The notes: generated by a model not told the origin, from the sequence alone. A DNA stretch of 6,150 nucleotides from Acidobacteriaceae bacterium (GCA_003140705.1 PLKU01000111.1:1-6150); one strand, 5' to 3'. Shown: positions 1-5,969, counted from the stretch's first letter. A program made the numbers and translations.

Positions 1-57
1 TACGGCTTCGATGACCAGATCATCGCGCTCTCGTCCAATGAACAGCGCCCGAACCAA
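1..57 (-). CDS. Possible 5' end of an unidentified gene (partial, weak candidate)
   Basis: Downstream of ompH on the same strand, a TTG codon at 57-55 is preceded by a GGAG motif at 67-64 with a 6-nt spacer, and the frame stays open for 19 codons to the window edge. The translation begins (M)VRALFIGRERDDLVIEAV, which has a protein-like mix of hydrophobic and charged residues. The same frame is also open upstream into the end of ompH, and the opposite strand is open here as well, so openness alone proves little. I do not recognise the product. If real, it would lie about 85 bp behind ompH and could be cotranscribed with it. Confidence 0.22.
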   Translation of the reverse strand, partial: MVRALFIGRERDDLVIEAV

Positions 58-78
58 GGAAGGCTCCGCGATGCGCCA

Positions 79-107
79 AATCTTGGCCGGCTTGCAGGAC
101 CAAGATT
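79..107 (-). terminator. Stem-loop downstream of ompH, possible weak terminator
   Basis: A perfect 8-bp inverted repeat, AATCTTGG at 79-86 and CCAAGATT at 100-107, encloses a 13-nt loop. It lies about 36 nt beyond the ompH stop codon on the transcribed strand. The stem is only half GC and no real T-run follows it, so it could be an mRNA 3'-end stabilising hairpin rather than an intrinsic terminator. Confidence 0.35.
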
Positions 108-142
108 CAGGAAAACGAGTGCCCTGCGTATGTGGGTGAAAT

Positions 143-736
143 CTATTGCTTGGGTGCTGACGCCGGAGGAGCCGGAACGCCCGACTTGGTGTTGTAGGCG
201 TCAATCACGGGTTTGCTGATGTTGACTGATTCGCTCGCATACAGAAGCAATGGTTGTTCCTGGCCGGCATCGAAAACGACGGTGTAGCGTTGCTGTTTGG
301 CGTAGCTGACCATCACATCATAGACCTTGGGGGCCAGATCTCCAAGAACCTGCTTCAACTCCCCGTTGCCGTCGTTGCGCAGTTCCTCGGCCAGGTGCTG
401 CAACCGCTTCTTCTTTTCATCGATGGTTTTCGCCCGGCTGGCACGGTCGGCGCCGGTCAGCTTGTCCGCTTGGCTCTGCAAATCCTTCTCCAGACCTTCG
501 ATTTCACTGTTGAGTGCCTTGAGCTGATCAGTTCTCGGCTGGAACTTCTTTTCGATGTTGGCAAGATCGCGTTGCCCTTCGTTGGTTTGCGCCACCACTG
601 CCTGAAAGGGGATGACAGCAATCTTCATGGGACCGGCAGATTCGGCGGCGGGCGATTGGGCAGCGGGGGTTTGACCGGCAGCGCTCAGTGCAAGGCCAAG
701 AGTGAGGACAAGGACATTAATAGGATTCTTAAGCAC
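143..736 (-). CDS. ompH: OmpH/Skp family periplasmic chaperone
   Basis: This is a secreted 197-aa protein of the Skp (OmpH) family, whose members hold unfolded outer-membrane proteins in the periplasm and deliver them to the BAM complex. Residues 1-21 form a signal peptide (short basic start, hydrophobic VLVLTLGLAL, likely cleavage after SAAG). A Pro/Ala-rich linker with a PAAQS/PAAES near-repeat follows (about 22-36). The first family strand is KIAVIPFQ (38-45). A long charged helical region, about 50-150, is the expected coiled-coil tentacle. The C-terminal strand YTVVFDAG, the segment PLLLYASESVNIS and the ending VIDAYN match the family's closing beta element. The start is GTG at 736-734, supported by AAAGGAG at 751-745 with an 8-nt spacer. 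A short PAPPASAPKQ tail ends the protein. It lies behind bamA, which fits its role, but appears to have its own promoter. The family call is firm. The precise role as the main Skp is inferred, since Acidobacteria can carry several paralogues. Confidence 0.9.
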   Translation of the reverse strand: MLKNPINVLVLTLGLALSAAGQTPAAQSPAAESAGPMKIAVIPFQAVVAQTNEGQRDLANIEKKFQPRTDQLKALNSEIEGLEKDLQSQADKLTGADRASRAKTIDEKKKRLQHLAEELRNDGNGELKQVLGDLAPKVYDVMVSYAKQQRYTVVFDAGQEQPLLLYASESVNISKPVIDAYNTKSGVPAPPASAPKQ

Positions 737-744
737 GGGGGCAA

Positions 745-751
745 CTCCTTT
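745..751 (-). promoter_or_regulatory. Ribosome binding site of ompH
   Basis: AAAGGAG on the minus strand is followed by 8 nt and then the GTG codon at 736. This motif decides in favour of a GTG start and gives a complete signal peptide. Confidence 0.75.
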
Positions 752-832
752 GAGGTCCCATGCGATCGTCCGCGCTTCAGCACGAATCCGGGTCTATGCC
801 TCCTGAGGAGCTCGCCATCTTTCCTTCATTTA

Positions 833-855
833 CTCTGCCCCATTTGGGAGCAGAG
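833..855 (-). promoter_or_regulatory. Leader hairpin in the predicted ompH 5' UTR
   Basis: On the minus strand, CTCTGC-T-CCC (855-846) pairs with GGG-GCAGAG (841-833) around an AAAT loop. The result is a 9-bp, GC-rich stem with one bulged base. It lies about 100 nt before the ompH start, inside the predicted leader. No T-run follows, so termination is unlikely. It may stabilise the mRNA or bind a factor; no known riboswitch class is recognised. Confidence 0.4.
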
Positions 856-898
856 GGTAGAAAACTGGCAAGCGGAGACAACAGCAGGAACTCTCTCG

Positions 899-927
899 AT
901 TATATGGGGGCTGGGTAGGAGGGGCAA
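899..927 (-). promoter_or_regulatory. Predicted sigma70-type promoter for ompH
   Basis: A perfect -10 hexamer TATAAT lies at 904-899, and a -35-like TTGCCC (4 of 6 consensus bases) at 927-922, with a 17-bp spacer. Transcription would begin near 892 and give a leader of about 155 nt before the GTG of ompH. It lies downstream of two terminator-like hairpins behind bamA, the position expected of an independent promoter. It was recognised by eye only. Confidence 0.55.
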
Positions 928-979
928 ACCGGCAAAACTCAGCGCTCATGTGGATGGAGGAGATCGCTACGGCTTCGAC

Positions 980-999
980 AAAAGCGGAGTGCCTCCGCT
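980..999 (-). terminator. Second terminator-like hairpin behind bamA
   Basis: On the minus strand AGCGGAG (999-993), a 3-nt loop, and CTCCGCT (989-983) form a perfect 7-bp GC-rich stem. It runs directly into a short T-run (TTTT at 983-980, the first T being the last stem base). Of the two hairpins behind bamA, this one looks more like a classical intrinsic terminator, though its U-tract is short. Confidence 0.5.
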
Positions 1000-1035
1000 G
1001 CGATGTCCGGTATCGATGATTCAGGCGAATCAAAC

Positions 1036-1058
1036 AGGCCGCTCATTACGAGCGGCCT
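1036..1058 (-). terminator. Terminator-like hairpin directly behind bamA
   Basis: A perfect 9-bp inverted repeat, AGGCCGCTC at 1036-1044 and GAGCGGCCT at 1050-1058, has a 5-nt loop. On the transcribed minus strand it starts about 28 nt after the bamA stop and is followed by GTTTGATT, a weak T-rich stretch. The stem is strong; the poor U-tract lowers confidence in intrinsic termination. Confidence 0.55.
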
Positions 1059-1086
1059 CTGAATGATTCTCAACAGACTTTGGCGA

Positions 1087-4077
1087 TTAGAACGTGGTTG
1101 AAACAGTGAGACGGAAGGTCTTCCGCGGTTCACGGAACAGGTACCGCTGGCCGTAAGCCTGTTGCGCCTCAGTGAAGGTGTAGTCGCCAGCGCCACCTGG
1201 CGGGAACATGTCGCGGGTGATCAACTCGGCTGAGCAGCTTCCACGGTTGCCCCCGATGATAACGCTGTTGCAATACGGCGTCTCATACAGGCGAAGAGGG
1301 TTGTACGCGTAATAGAGCCGGAACGGCGCATTGATCACAGGCATGATGACCCCAAGCTCGGCACCCAGGGACATGCGCGGAACAAAGTTGGTTCCAGAGA
1401 TGGGGCGGATATTCGGCTGGAATCCAACAGAGGAGCCGGGAATGCCTCCCTGACAGGCGCCGTTGTTGAATACCGGGCAGCCATAGAGCGGTGCAGTCAG
1501 CGAAGCGAACCCTTCGGGGCTCTGCTTCAACTGTCCCTTGTTCAAGGCCGTGTCGATGCCAAAATCATCAAAGAATGAGAACATGACTGGCCCAGCAATG
1601 GGAATCCGATATTCAGCGTTGGTCGTAAGCTGCGTGTCGCCGCCGATAGAGGCAATGCCATAGATCGGGAGTGCAACCTGGATGCACTGGTTATCCTCCG
1701 GATTGGTCGGATCGCGCGGTACGCAGCTACCGTCCGGATTTGTGAGCTGGACGTTGACGCGATTAGGAACATAGCCATACGGCGTCGCCCCGCGGACATC
1801 GAAGCCTCTCAGTTCACCCTCGCCGCCGGAGTACATGCGGTTGTTGGGAGGAGCCACATCGCCGCCAAAGCCTTGCACATATCCGAGTTGCGCGCGCAGG
1901 CCGAGCACGTTCCGGCCGGAAGCCGACGGCGTCAGATAGTGCATCGACATGAACTTTTTGTAGGCCACCAGCGGCGTAATGTAACGCACGTTGCCGCCGA
2001 TGCCAGCGACCTGAAATACGGCAGTGAATTCCTTGCCAGTGCGCGGACGCAGAGGGTTGTTGATGGTGTTGTAGATGTAGCTGAACGAAGCCGAACTGTT
2101 GATAATGCCCGCCAGCGAGTTGGCCCCCTGAATGCCAGACCGGAAACTGATGGTCTCAAAAAATGTCTGCGAGGCGCTGCTGAACGCTGTAATCGTTGAC
2201 TTGGTCAGCGAATACGTAAAGCCCACGCGCTGGAAGGCATGCCGACGAAGCGGATAGTTCACTGAGAAGTTCAAGCCCGTCGAAGCCTGGTTGTAGTTCT
2301 GCGTCAATGACTGCTGAGCCGCACTCAAGTTCACTGACTGCCCGGTGGTCGCCTGGTAATTCTTTGCCGCGTTGAAGTCCTGCTTTGTGCTGAAGAACTG
2401 GAATCCTATGTTCAAGGGGCGGTTGCGTATGTAAGGCTGCGTGAAACCGAACAGGAATTGACGCTGCACATTGCCTAAATTGCCCTGAACGCTGAGCGTT
2501 TCGCCCAAGCCGAGAAAATTGTTTGTCTGGTAGTTCACGCCAAGAAACGCGCCGGAAAGTCCGCTCACGCCACCATTGAGGCCGATGGAGTTCTTGCCCT
2601 TCTCTTTGACCTTGAGCAGCAGGCCGACTGTGCCATTTTCGCTATCCTGCGTCGCCGTGGAGTCCTGATCCACCTTGAGTGGCTCAAAATATTCCAACTG
2701 GTTCAGGCGCAGCAGACTGTACTCCCATAGTTGGGAGTTGTACACCGATCCTTCATCCAGCATCAGTTCACGCCGAATGACCTTGTCGCGGGTAATGGTG
2801 TTGCCCTCGAATTCAATGCGTGAAACGTAAAATGGCTTGCCCTCATCGATGTCGATGTCCAGCGAGACGGTCTTCTTGTCCTCGTTGAATACTGGCTTGG
2901 GAATGGCACCGAAGTTGATGTACCCCAGTTGACCATAGGCTTTCTTCAGGTTCTCAAGCCCCTTGCTGATGAGCGTGGCGTCGAACCAGTCGCCGTCCTT
3001 GACTGCGAATGTGGCGCGCAGTGCCTTTACATTGCTGACTGCCTTGTTCCCGGTAAATGTGATGGTTCCCAGCCGGTAGCGGGCGCCCTCTTCAATCGGC
3101 ATCAGGATGTCAATTCGCTTGCCCTTGTTCGGCCTGAAGGTAAACCAGTTCAGCCCGCCCTCGTCGCGAATCTGCGTCTTCGGCTCTTCCACCGCCGCGG
3201 CGTAGTAGCCCTTGTCGCGGTAGGCCTGGCGCACTCGCTCCGTGTCTTCTTCGAGTTTCGAGGCATCGAAGGTCTGCGCAAACAGATTCTCGAAGATGAT
3301 TGAATAGGGGATCCCGATGGGCTTCAGATTCTTCATCGCCCGGCGCAGCAAAAGGCTGCTGATGTGCTGATTTCCGGTGAATTTGATCTCTCCCACTTTG
3401 ACCGTGGGGCCTTCCTTGATATTGAAGTTCACTTGCACTGATGCCGGTGGAATGGTCTTGACTTCAATTTTGTCCGTGGCAAACTGGTGGCCGTGCTCTG
3501 CAAGCAACTCCTTGATCACGGTCTCGGCGCGTTTGATCTTGGTCGGATCGTATTGGCTCTCCACCGTGAAGCCGACCTTCTCCTTTTTCAGGCGGTCGAG
3601 CACATCAGAAACCGAGATCGAGTTGAGCCCCTTGTAGTTAATCTCGCGAATCGTGGGCTTCTCCTTCACAAAGATGTTCAGGATGATGCCCTTCTCCGAG
3701 TCCTCGCGCTCGATGCGCAAATCGTCAAAGTAGGCTGTGTTCCACAAGGAGTTGAAGTCGCGCTCAATTGAAATTGGGTCGTACTGGTCCCCAACGTGGG
3801 TGAAGAGCCGGGCCAGGATCGTCTCTTTGGGGATGCGTCGATTGCCGATCACCCGGATCTGGTCGATGGTCTGCCCCTGCTGGGCACCGGCCGCGCCGCC
3901 TGCCATCGCGAGCGTGAGAAGCAACAGCAAGCCCGCCAGGCAGTTTCTGCTTGCCAAGAGCCTCGCGATCCGCAAAAAGCGAGAAGTGCAAATATGCCTT
4001 GTCTTCACCGGGCTTGAGCCATACGGCGAGCAAAAGTACTGGTGCGGTCCATAGTTCGCCATCTGCTTCGGCTTCAC
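1087..4077 (-). CDS. bamA: Outer membrane protein assembly factor BamA
   Basis: This is the Omp85-family core of the BAM complex, which folds and inserts beta-barrel proteins into the outer membrane. The annotated frame gives 996 aa; E. coli BamA has about 810. The hydrophobic stretch at about 47-59 followed by AGGAAGA fits a signal peptide cut near 65. Five POTRA domains start near 71 (IDQIRVIGNRRI), 143 (IREINYKGLNSI), 228 (VGEIKFTGNQHI), 336 (LGTITFTGNKAV) and 418 (VSRIEFEGNTIT). The third is unusually long. The barrel runs from about 497 to the C-terminal Phe, ending RKTFRLTVSTTF, a typical beta-signal. The family's loop-6 motif appears as LRGF at 756-759. The mature part has six Cys in three close pairs (785/798, 867/875, 936/948). 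The start is uncertain: GTG at 4077 has no good ribosome binding site and gives an overlong n-region. ATG at 4062 or TTG at 3975 (residue 35) are alternatives. Function is firm; the start is not. Confidence 0.96.
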   Translation of the reverse strand: MKPKQMANYGPHQYFCSPYGSSPVKTRHICTSRFLRIARLLASRNCLAGLLLLLTLAMAGGAAGAQQGQTIDQIRVIGNRRIPKETILARLFTHVGDQYDPISIERDFNSLWNTAYFDDLRIEREDSEKGIILNIFVKEKPTIREINYKGLNSISVSDVLDRLKKEKVGFTVESQYDPTKIKRAETVIKELLAEHGHQFATDKIEVKTIPPASVQVNFNIKEGPTVKVGEIKFTGNQHISSLLLRRAMKNLKPIGIPYSIIFENLFAQTFDASKLEEDTERVRQAYRDKGYYAAAVEEPKTQIRDEGGLNWFTFRPNKGKRIDILMPIEEGARYRLGTITFTGNKAVSNVKALRATFAVKDGDWFDATLISKGLENLKKAYGQLGYINFGAIPKPVFNEDKKTVSLDIDIDEGKPFYVSRIEFEGNTITRDKVIRRELMLDEGSVYNSQLWEYSLLRLNQLEYFEPLKVDQDSTATQDSENGTVGLLLKVKEKGKNSIGLNGGVSGLSGAFLGVNYQTNNFLGLGETLSVQGNLGNVQRQFLFGFTQPYIRNRPLNIGFQFFSTKQDFNAAKNYQATTGQSVNLSAAQQSLTQNYNQASTGLNFSVNYPLRRHAFQRVGFTYSLTKSTITAFSSASQTFFETISFRSGIQGANSLAGIINSSASFSYIYNTINNPLRPRTGKEFTAVFQVAGIGGNVRYITPLVAYKKFMSMHYLTPSASGRNVLGLRAQLGYVQGFGGDVAPPNNRMYSGGEGELRGFDVRGATPYGYVPNRVNVQLTNPDGSCVPRDPTNPEDNQCIQVALPIYGIASIGGDTQLTTNAEYRIPIAGPVMFSFFDDFGIDTALNKGQLKQSPEGFASLTAPLYGCPVFNNGACQGGIPGSSVGFQPNIRPISGTNFVPRMSLGAELGVIMPVINAPFRLYYAYNPLRLYETPYCNSVIIGGNRGSCSAELITRDMFPPGGAGDYTFTEAQQAYGQRYLFREPRKTFRLTVSTTF

Positions 4078-4136
4078 GGGAAGAATATCGACACCCTCAC
4101 TGCTGAAAAATCTGATCCTGCCTCGAGGAAAGACCC

Positions 4137-4166
4137 ATTATATTGGACCGCGCCCACCCCGCCCAA
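4137..4166 (-). promoter_or_regulatory. Predicted sigma70-type promoter for bamA
   Basis: On the minus strand a perfect TATAAT (4142-4137) is preceded, 18 bp upstream, by a weak -35-like TTGGGC (4166-4161). Initiation would fall near 4130, about 53 nt before the GTG at 4077. An 8-bp palindrome, CCTCGAGG, lies at 4121-4128, next to the predicted start of transcription. The -10 is convincing; the -35 is poor. Confidence 0.45.
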
Positions 4167-4435
4167 ACCTCCGGGCTGCGAATCGACTCGGAAACCATGT
4201 CTTGCCCTGAATTCCCCTGCCGCTTTGGGCACTTGCAGGCGGGAGCAGGCCCCCATGACATTCCCAGCGACGAACTCCCGGCGTTGTAACCCAGACAATT
4301 CACCACCTTGACTATTTGAGACCCTGAACCCAGTCTACCGGAACAAGATGGGTTGGGGTGCCAGTGAATCCTCGCACTGCTGGCAAGCATCCCTCTTAGA
4401 CGCAGACAAAACCAACATGACATCCGCTCTGCAAT

Positions 4436-4439
4436 GAGG
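4436..4439 (+). promoter_or_regulatory. Ribosome binding site of gpx
   Basis: GAGG lies 10 nt before the ATG at 4450. It is short and slightly far from the start, but the ATG gives a protein whose N-terminus matches the family's usual length. Confidence 0.4.
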
Positions 4440-4449
4440 TTTTCCTGGA

Positions 4450-4962
4450 ATGGAAGAGTCAATATATAAATTCACTGCCCCGCTCCTGAATGGAGGTCCG
4501 GATGGCCCACAAATAAGCCTGGCAGAGTTCCGTGAAGAAGTCCTGCTGATCGTCAACACCGCCAGCAAATGCGGATTTACCCCTCAGTACACGGGCCTAG
4601 AACAGCTCTACCGTTCTTACAGGGAGCGCGGCTTCAGCGTGCTGGGATTTCCCTGCAACCAATTTGGAGCCCAGGAACCGGGCTCCGAAGCGGAGATTGG
4701 TGAGTTCTGCGAGAGAAACTATGGCGTCAGCTTTCCAATCTTTGCCAAGATCGAAGTGAACGGCCCACGTGCTCACCCGCTGTATCAATTCCTCAAGCGG
4801 AGCAAACCCGGAATTCTCGGCATCTTCGGCGCCGGAGGAATCAAATGGAACTTCACCAAATTCCTCGTCGACCGAAAAGGGTGCGTTGTAGTGCGTTACG
4901 GACCCTCGACAAAGCCGGAAAAACTGGCGGGAAAAATTGAACGACTTCTCGACGTTCTTTAG
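4450..4962 (+). CDS. gpx: Glutathione peroxidase family protein (Cys type, probably thioredoxin-dependent)
   Basis: This 170-aa thioredoxin-fold peroxidase reduces hydrogen peroxide or organic hydroperoxides. The three family signatures are all present: NTASKCGFTPQY with the peroxidatic Cys41, FPCNQFGAQEPG with Cys69 and Gln75, and KWNFTKFLVDRKG with Trp133 and Asn134. Together they complete the Cys-Gln-Trp-Asn catalytic tetrad. The active residue is Cys (TGC), not selenocysteine. Cys87 in the IGEFCERNYG helix lies where thioredoxin-dependent plant and bacterial enzymes carry the resolving Cys, so thioredoxin rather than glutathione is the likelier reductant; this is inferred from family knowledge. 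There is no signal peptide, so it should be cytoplasmic. The length is normal for the non-selenium type, which lacks the oligomerisation loop of animal tetrameric enzymes. It is transcribed divergently from bamA and convergently with the dioxygenase gene, and appears to be a single-gene unit. Confidence 0.95.
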   Translation: MEESIYKFTAPLLNGGPDGPQISLAEFREEVLLIVNTASKCGFTPQYTGLEQLYRSYRERGFSVLGFPCNQFGAQEPGSEAEIGEFCERNYGVSFPIFAKIEVNGPRAHPLYQFLKRSKPGILGIFGAGGIKWNFTKFLVDRKGCVVVRYGPSTKPEKLAGKIERLLDVL

Positions 4963-5095
4963 AAGAGCAGAACGCGCACGACTTCGGCACAGCGTTTCTG
5001 AATCGCGGCGCGCCAGAGGGCCCTGCACTAAACCGAGACAAGAACCTTCGACTGCTGCGGCCTTACATAGTGAACAGTAGAGTCTTTGGCCCGCT
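4963..5095. other. Convergent gap between gpx and the dioxygenase gene
   Basis: This is 133 bp between two stop codons facing each other. It contains only short self-complementary stretches (GGCGCGCC at 5007-5014, GGGCCC close to 5018) and an imperfect pairing of GCGGCC with GGCCCGC. I found no hairpin with a T-run on either strand, so how the two transcripts end is not visible. Confidence 0.4.
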
Positions 5096-5902
5096 TCAAT
5101 CGAACCGATAAGCGCTGATGGCGGCGCCCATGGGTTCATCGCCGAATACTCGCTTCCCATTTACCGCTCCGCCCGCACCCGCAGCCACGAACAGTGGAAT
5201 CAAGTGCTCCTCACGAGGATGAGCGAAAGAGGCGAATGGAGCCTTGCGCCAGTGGGTCAAGAGTTCCGCGCGTTTCGATTCCGGAGACTCCACGGCACCC
5301 GTGAGCCACGCGTCGAATGCTCTTGCACGGTCTAGTGTTTCAGGTCGCGCATATGCACTCAGGTTATGAAAGCTCATCCCGCTGCCCACAATCAGCACTC
5401 CCTCATCACGCAATGGAGCGAGCGCTCGACCAGCCGCAAGATGAAGAGCAGGATTCAGTGAAGCCGCCAGGGAAAGCGTGACCACCGGGATCTGCCCAGC
5501 TGGAAATGCTACCTTCAGCGGAACAAATACTCCGTGATCGAAACCGCGACTGGAACTCGTTCCTGCCGACATCCCAGCCAAGGTAAGCAGGTCGACGACT
5601 CGCTTCGCAAGAGCTGGGTCGCCAGGTGCGGGCCAAGTGAGCTGGTAAGTGTGTTCGGGAAAGCCGGAATAATCGAAGATGAGTTCGGGTTTCGCTGCTG
5701 CACTTGCGGTGAACGCCGGCTCCTCCCAGTGTCCACTCACAACCAGGAGTGCTTTTGGGAGTTCGGGGAGCGTACTGGCCAATCCCTCAAGAAAATGTTG
5801 AGTAGCATTCCAGGTATCAGCGGGCCCCCAACTCCAATCCATGAAGAAGCAGGGGCCTCCGCCATGAGGAATGAAAACTGCGGGCTGGGTTTGCGTGGGC
5901 AT
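5096..5902 (-). CDS. ygiD: DODA-type (YgiD-like, LigB-fold) extradiol dioxygenase
   Basis: This 268-aa protein belongs to the class III extradiol ring-cleavage dioxygenases of the 4,5-DOPA-dioxygenase (DODA/YgiD) group, which use a metal ion to open catechol rings; the cellular substrate of the bacterial members is mostly unclear. Family landmarks run in order: FIPHGGGP (His13), VSGHWEE (His58), FDYSGFPEHTYQL (76-88), RGFDHGVFVPL (His123), VGSGMSFHNL (His179) and HPREEHLIPLF (His228, His233). His13 and His58 with a later His are the probable metal ligands, and His123 is in the active site; these roles are by family analogy. Length is typical (about 260-270) and there is no signal peptide, so it is cytoplasmic. 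The ATG at 5902 is supported by AAGGA at 5914-5910 with a 7-nt spacer. A 22-bp palindrome about 46 bp upstream suggests control by a DNA-binding repressor or activator. No pathway genes for aromatic compounds lie beside it here. Confidence 0.92.
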   Translation of the reverse strand: MPTQTQPAVFIPHGGGPCFFMDWSWGPADTWNATQHFLEGLASTLPELPKALLVVSGHWEEPAFTASAAAKPELIFDYSGFPEHTYQLTWPAPGDPALAKRVVDLLTLAGMSAGTSSSRGFDHGVFVPLKVAFPAGQIPVVTLSLAASLNPALHLAAGRALAPLRDEGVLIVGSGMSFHNLSAYARPETLDRARAFDAWLTGAVESPESKRAELLTHWRKAPFASFAHPREEHLIPLFVAAGAGGAVNGKRVFGDEPMGAAISAYRFD

Positions 5903-5909
5903 CGGCTAG

Positions 5910-5914
5910 TCCTT
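5910..5914 (-). promoter_or_regulatory. Ribosome binding site of the dioxygenase gene
   Basis: AAGGA on the minus strand, 7 nt before the ATG at 5902, has good strength and spacing and settles the start codon. Confidence 0.7.
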
Positions 5915-5947
5915 CGACATTCCCTGCGTTATTGATGCGGCAGGTAC

Positions 5948-5969
5948 AGTAGCTGTTTGAACAACTACT
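5948..5969. promoter_or_regulatory. Operator-like 22-bp palindrome upstream of the dioxygenase gene
   Basis: The left arm AGTAGCTGTT (5948-5957) and right arm AACAACTACT (5960-5969) are reverse complements except for one C/A mismatch, with a 2-bp centre, so 9 of 10 positions match. The size and symmetry fit the binding site of a homodimeric regulator (TetR, MarR/HxlR or LysR type). No such regulator is encoded in the window. I could not identify a convincing -10/-35 pair around it. Confidence 0.5.

Larger units (their letters stand above)
737..1086 (-). other. bamA-ompH intergenic region: terminators, promoter and leader
   Basis: This is a 350-bp stretch without a convincing gene. In transcription order it holds a terminator-like hairpin (1058-1036), a second hairpin with a short T-run (999-980), the predicted ompH promoter (927-899), a leader hairpin (855-833), and the ompH ribosome binding site (751-745). 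The leader also contains an 11-codon reading frame, from ATG at 827-825 to TAG at 794-792, with an AGGAGG motif just before its stop. No ribosome binding site was seen ahead of this short frame, so it is not called as a gene. Longer frames crossing the region on either strand show no recognisable domain. Confidence 0.6.
4078..4449. other. Divergent control region between bamA and gpx
   Basis: This 372-bp region separates bamA (minus) from the peroxidase gene (plus). It holds the predicted bamA promoter and leader (4166-4078). On the plus strand there is a -35-like TTGACT at 4308-4313, without a good -10 at the right distance. An imperfect inverted repeat lies at 4359-4385 (TGCCAG and CTGGCA, with nested CAGTG and CACTG), and the gpx ribosome binding site is close to 4436. 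The short reading frames crossing the region on either strand show no domain, signal peptide or good ribosome binding site, so I call no gene here. Confidence 0.5.

Noticed and set aside
830..1033. 67-codon minus-strand frame between bamA and ompH
   Set aside because: It runs through both the second terminator-like hairpin and the predicted ompH promoter, is rich in Cys, Pro and Arg in no known pattern, and has no visible ribosome binding site.
254..1066. 270-codon plus-strand open frame over ompH and the gap behind bamA
   Set aside because: It lies antisense to a clear OmpH/Skp gene and uses the mirrored codon pattern. It shows no domain, and the opposite frame has a signal peptide, family motifs and a ribosome binding site.
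4308..4336. Possible gpx promoter starting with TTGACT
   Set aside because: The -35 is good, but nothing close to TATAAT occurs 16-19 bp downstream, so I mention it in the control region and do not call it as a promoter.
4097..4462. 121-codon minus-strand frame in the bamA-gpx gap
   Set aside because: Low-complexity composition without a domain, no ribosome binding site, and it covers the predicted bamA promoter and the gpx start.
4597..5160. 187-codon minus-strand open frame across gpx and the convergent gap
   Set aside because: It is antisense to gpx, whose catalytic motifs are all intact, and overlaps the end of the dioxygenase gene. No recognisable domain.
5534..5935. 133-codon plus-strand frame over the dioxygenase gene
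   Set aside because: It mirrors the dioxygenase, which has all family His motifs in order; no independent support.
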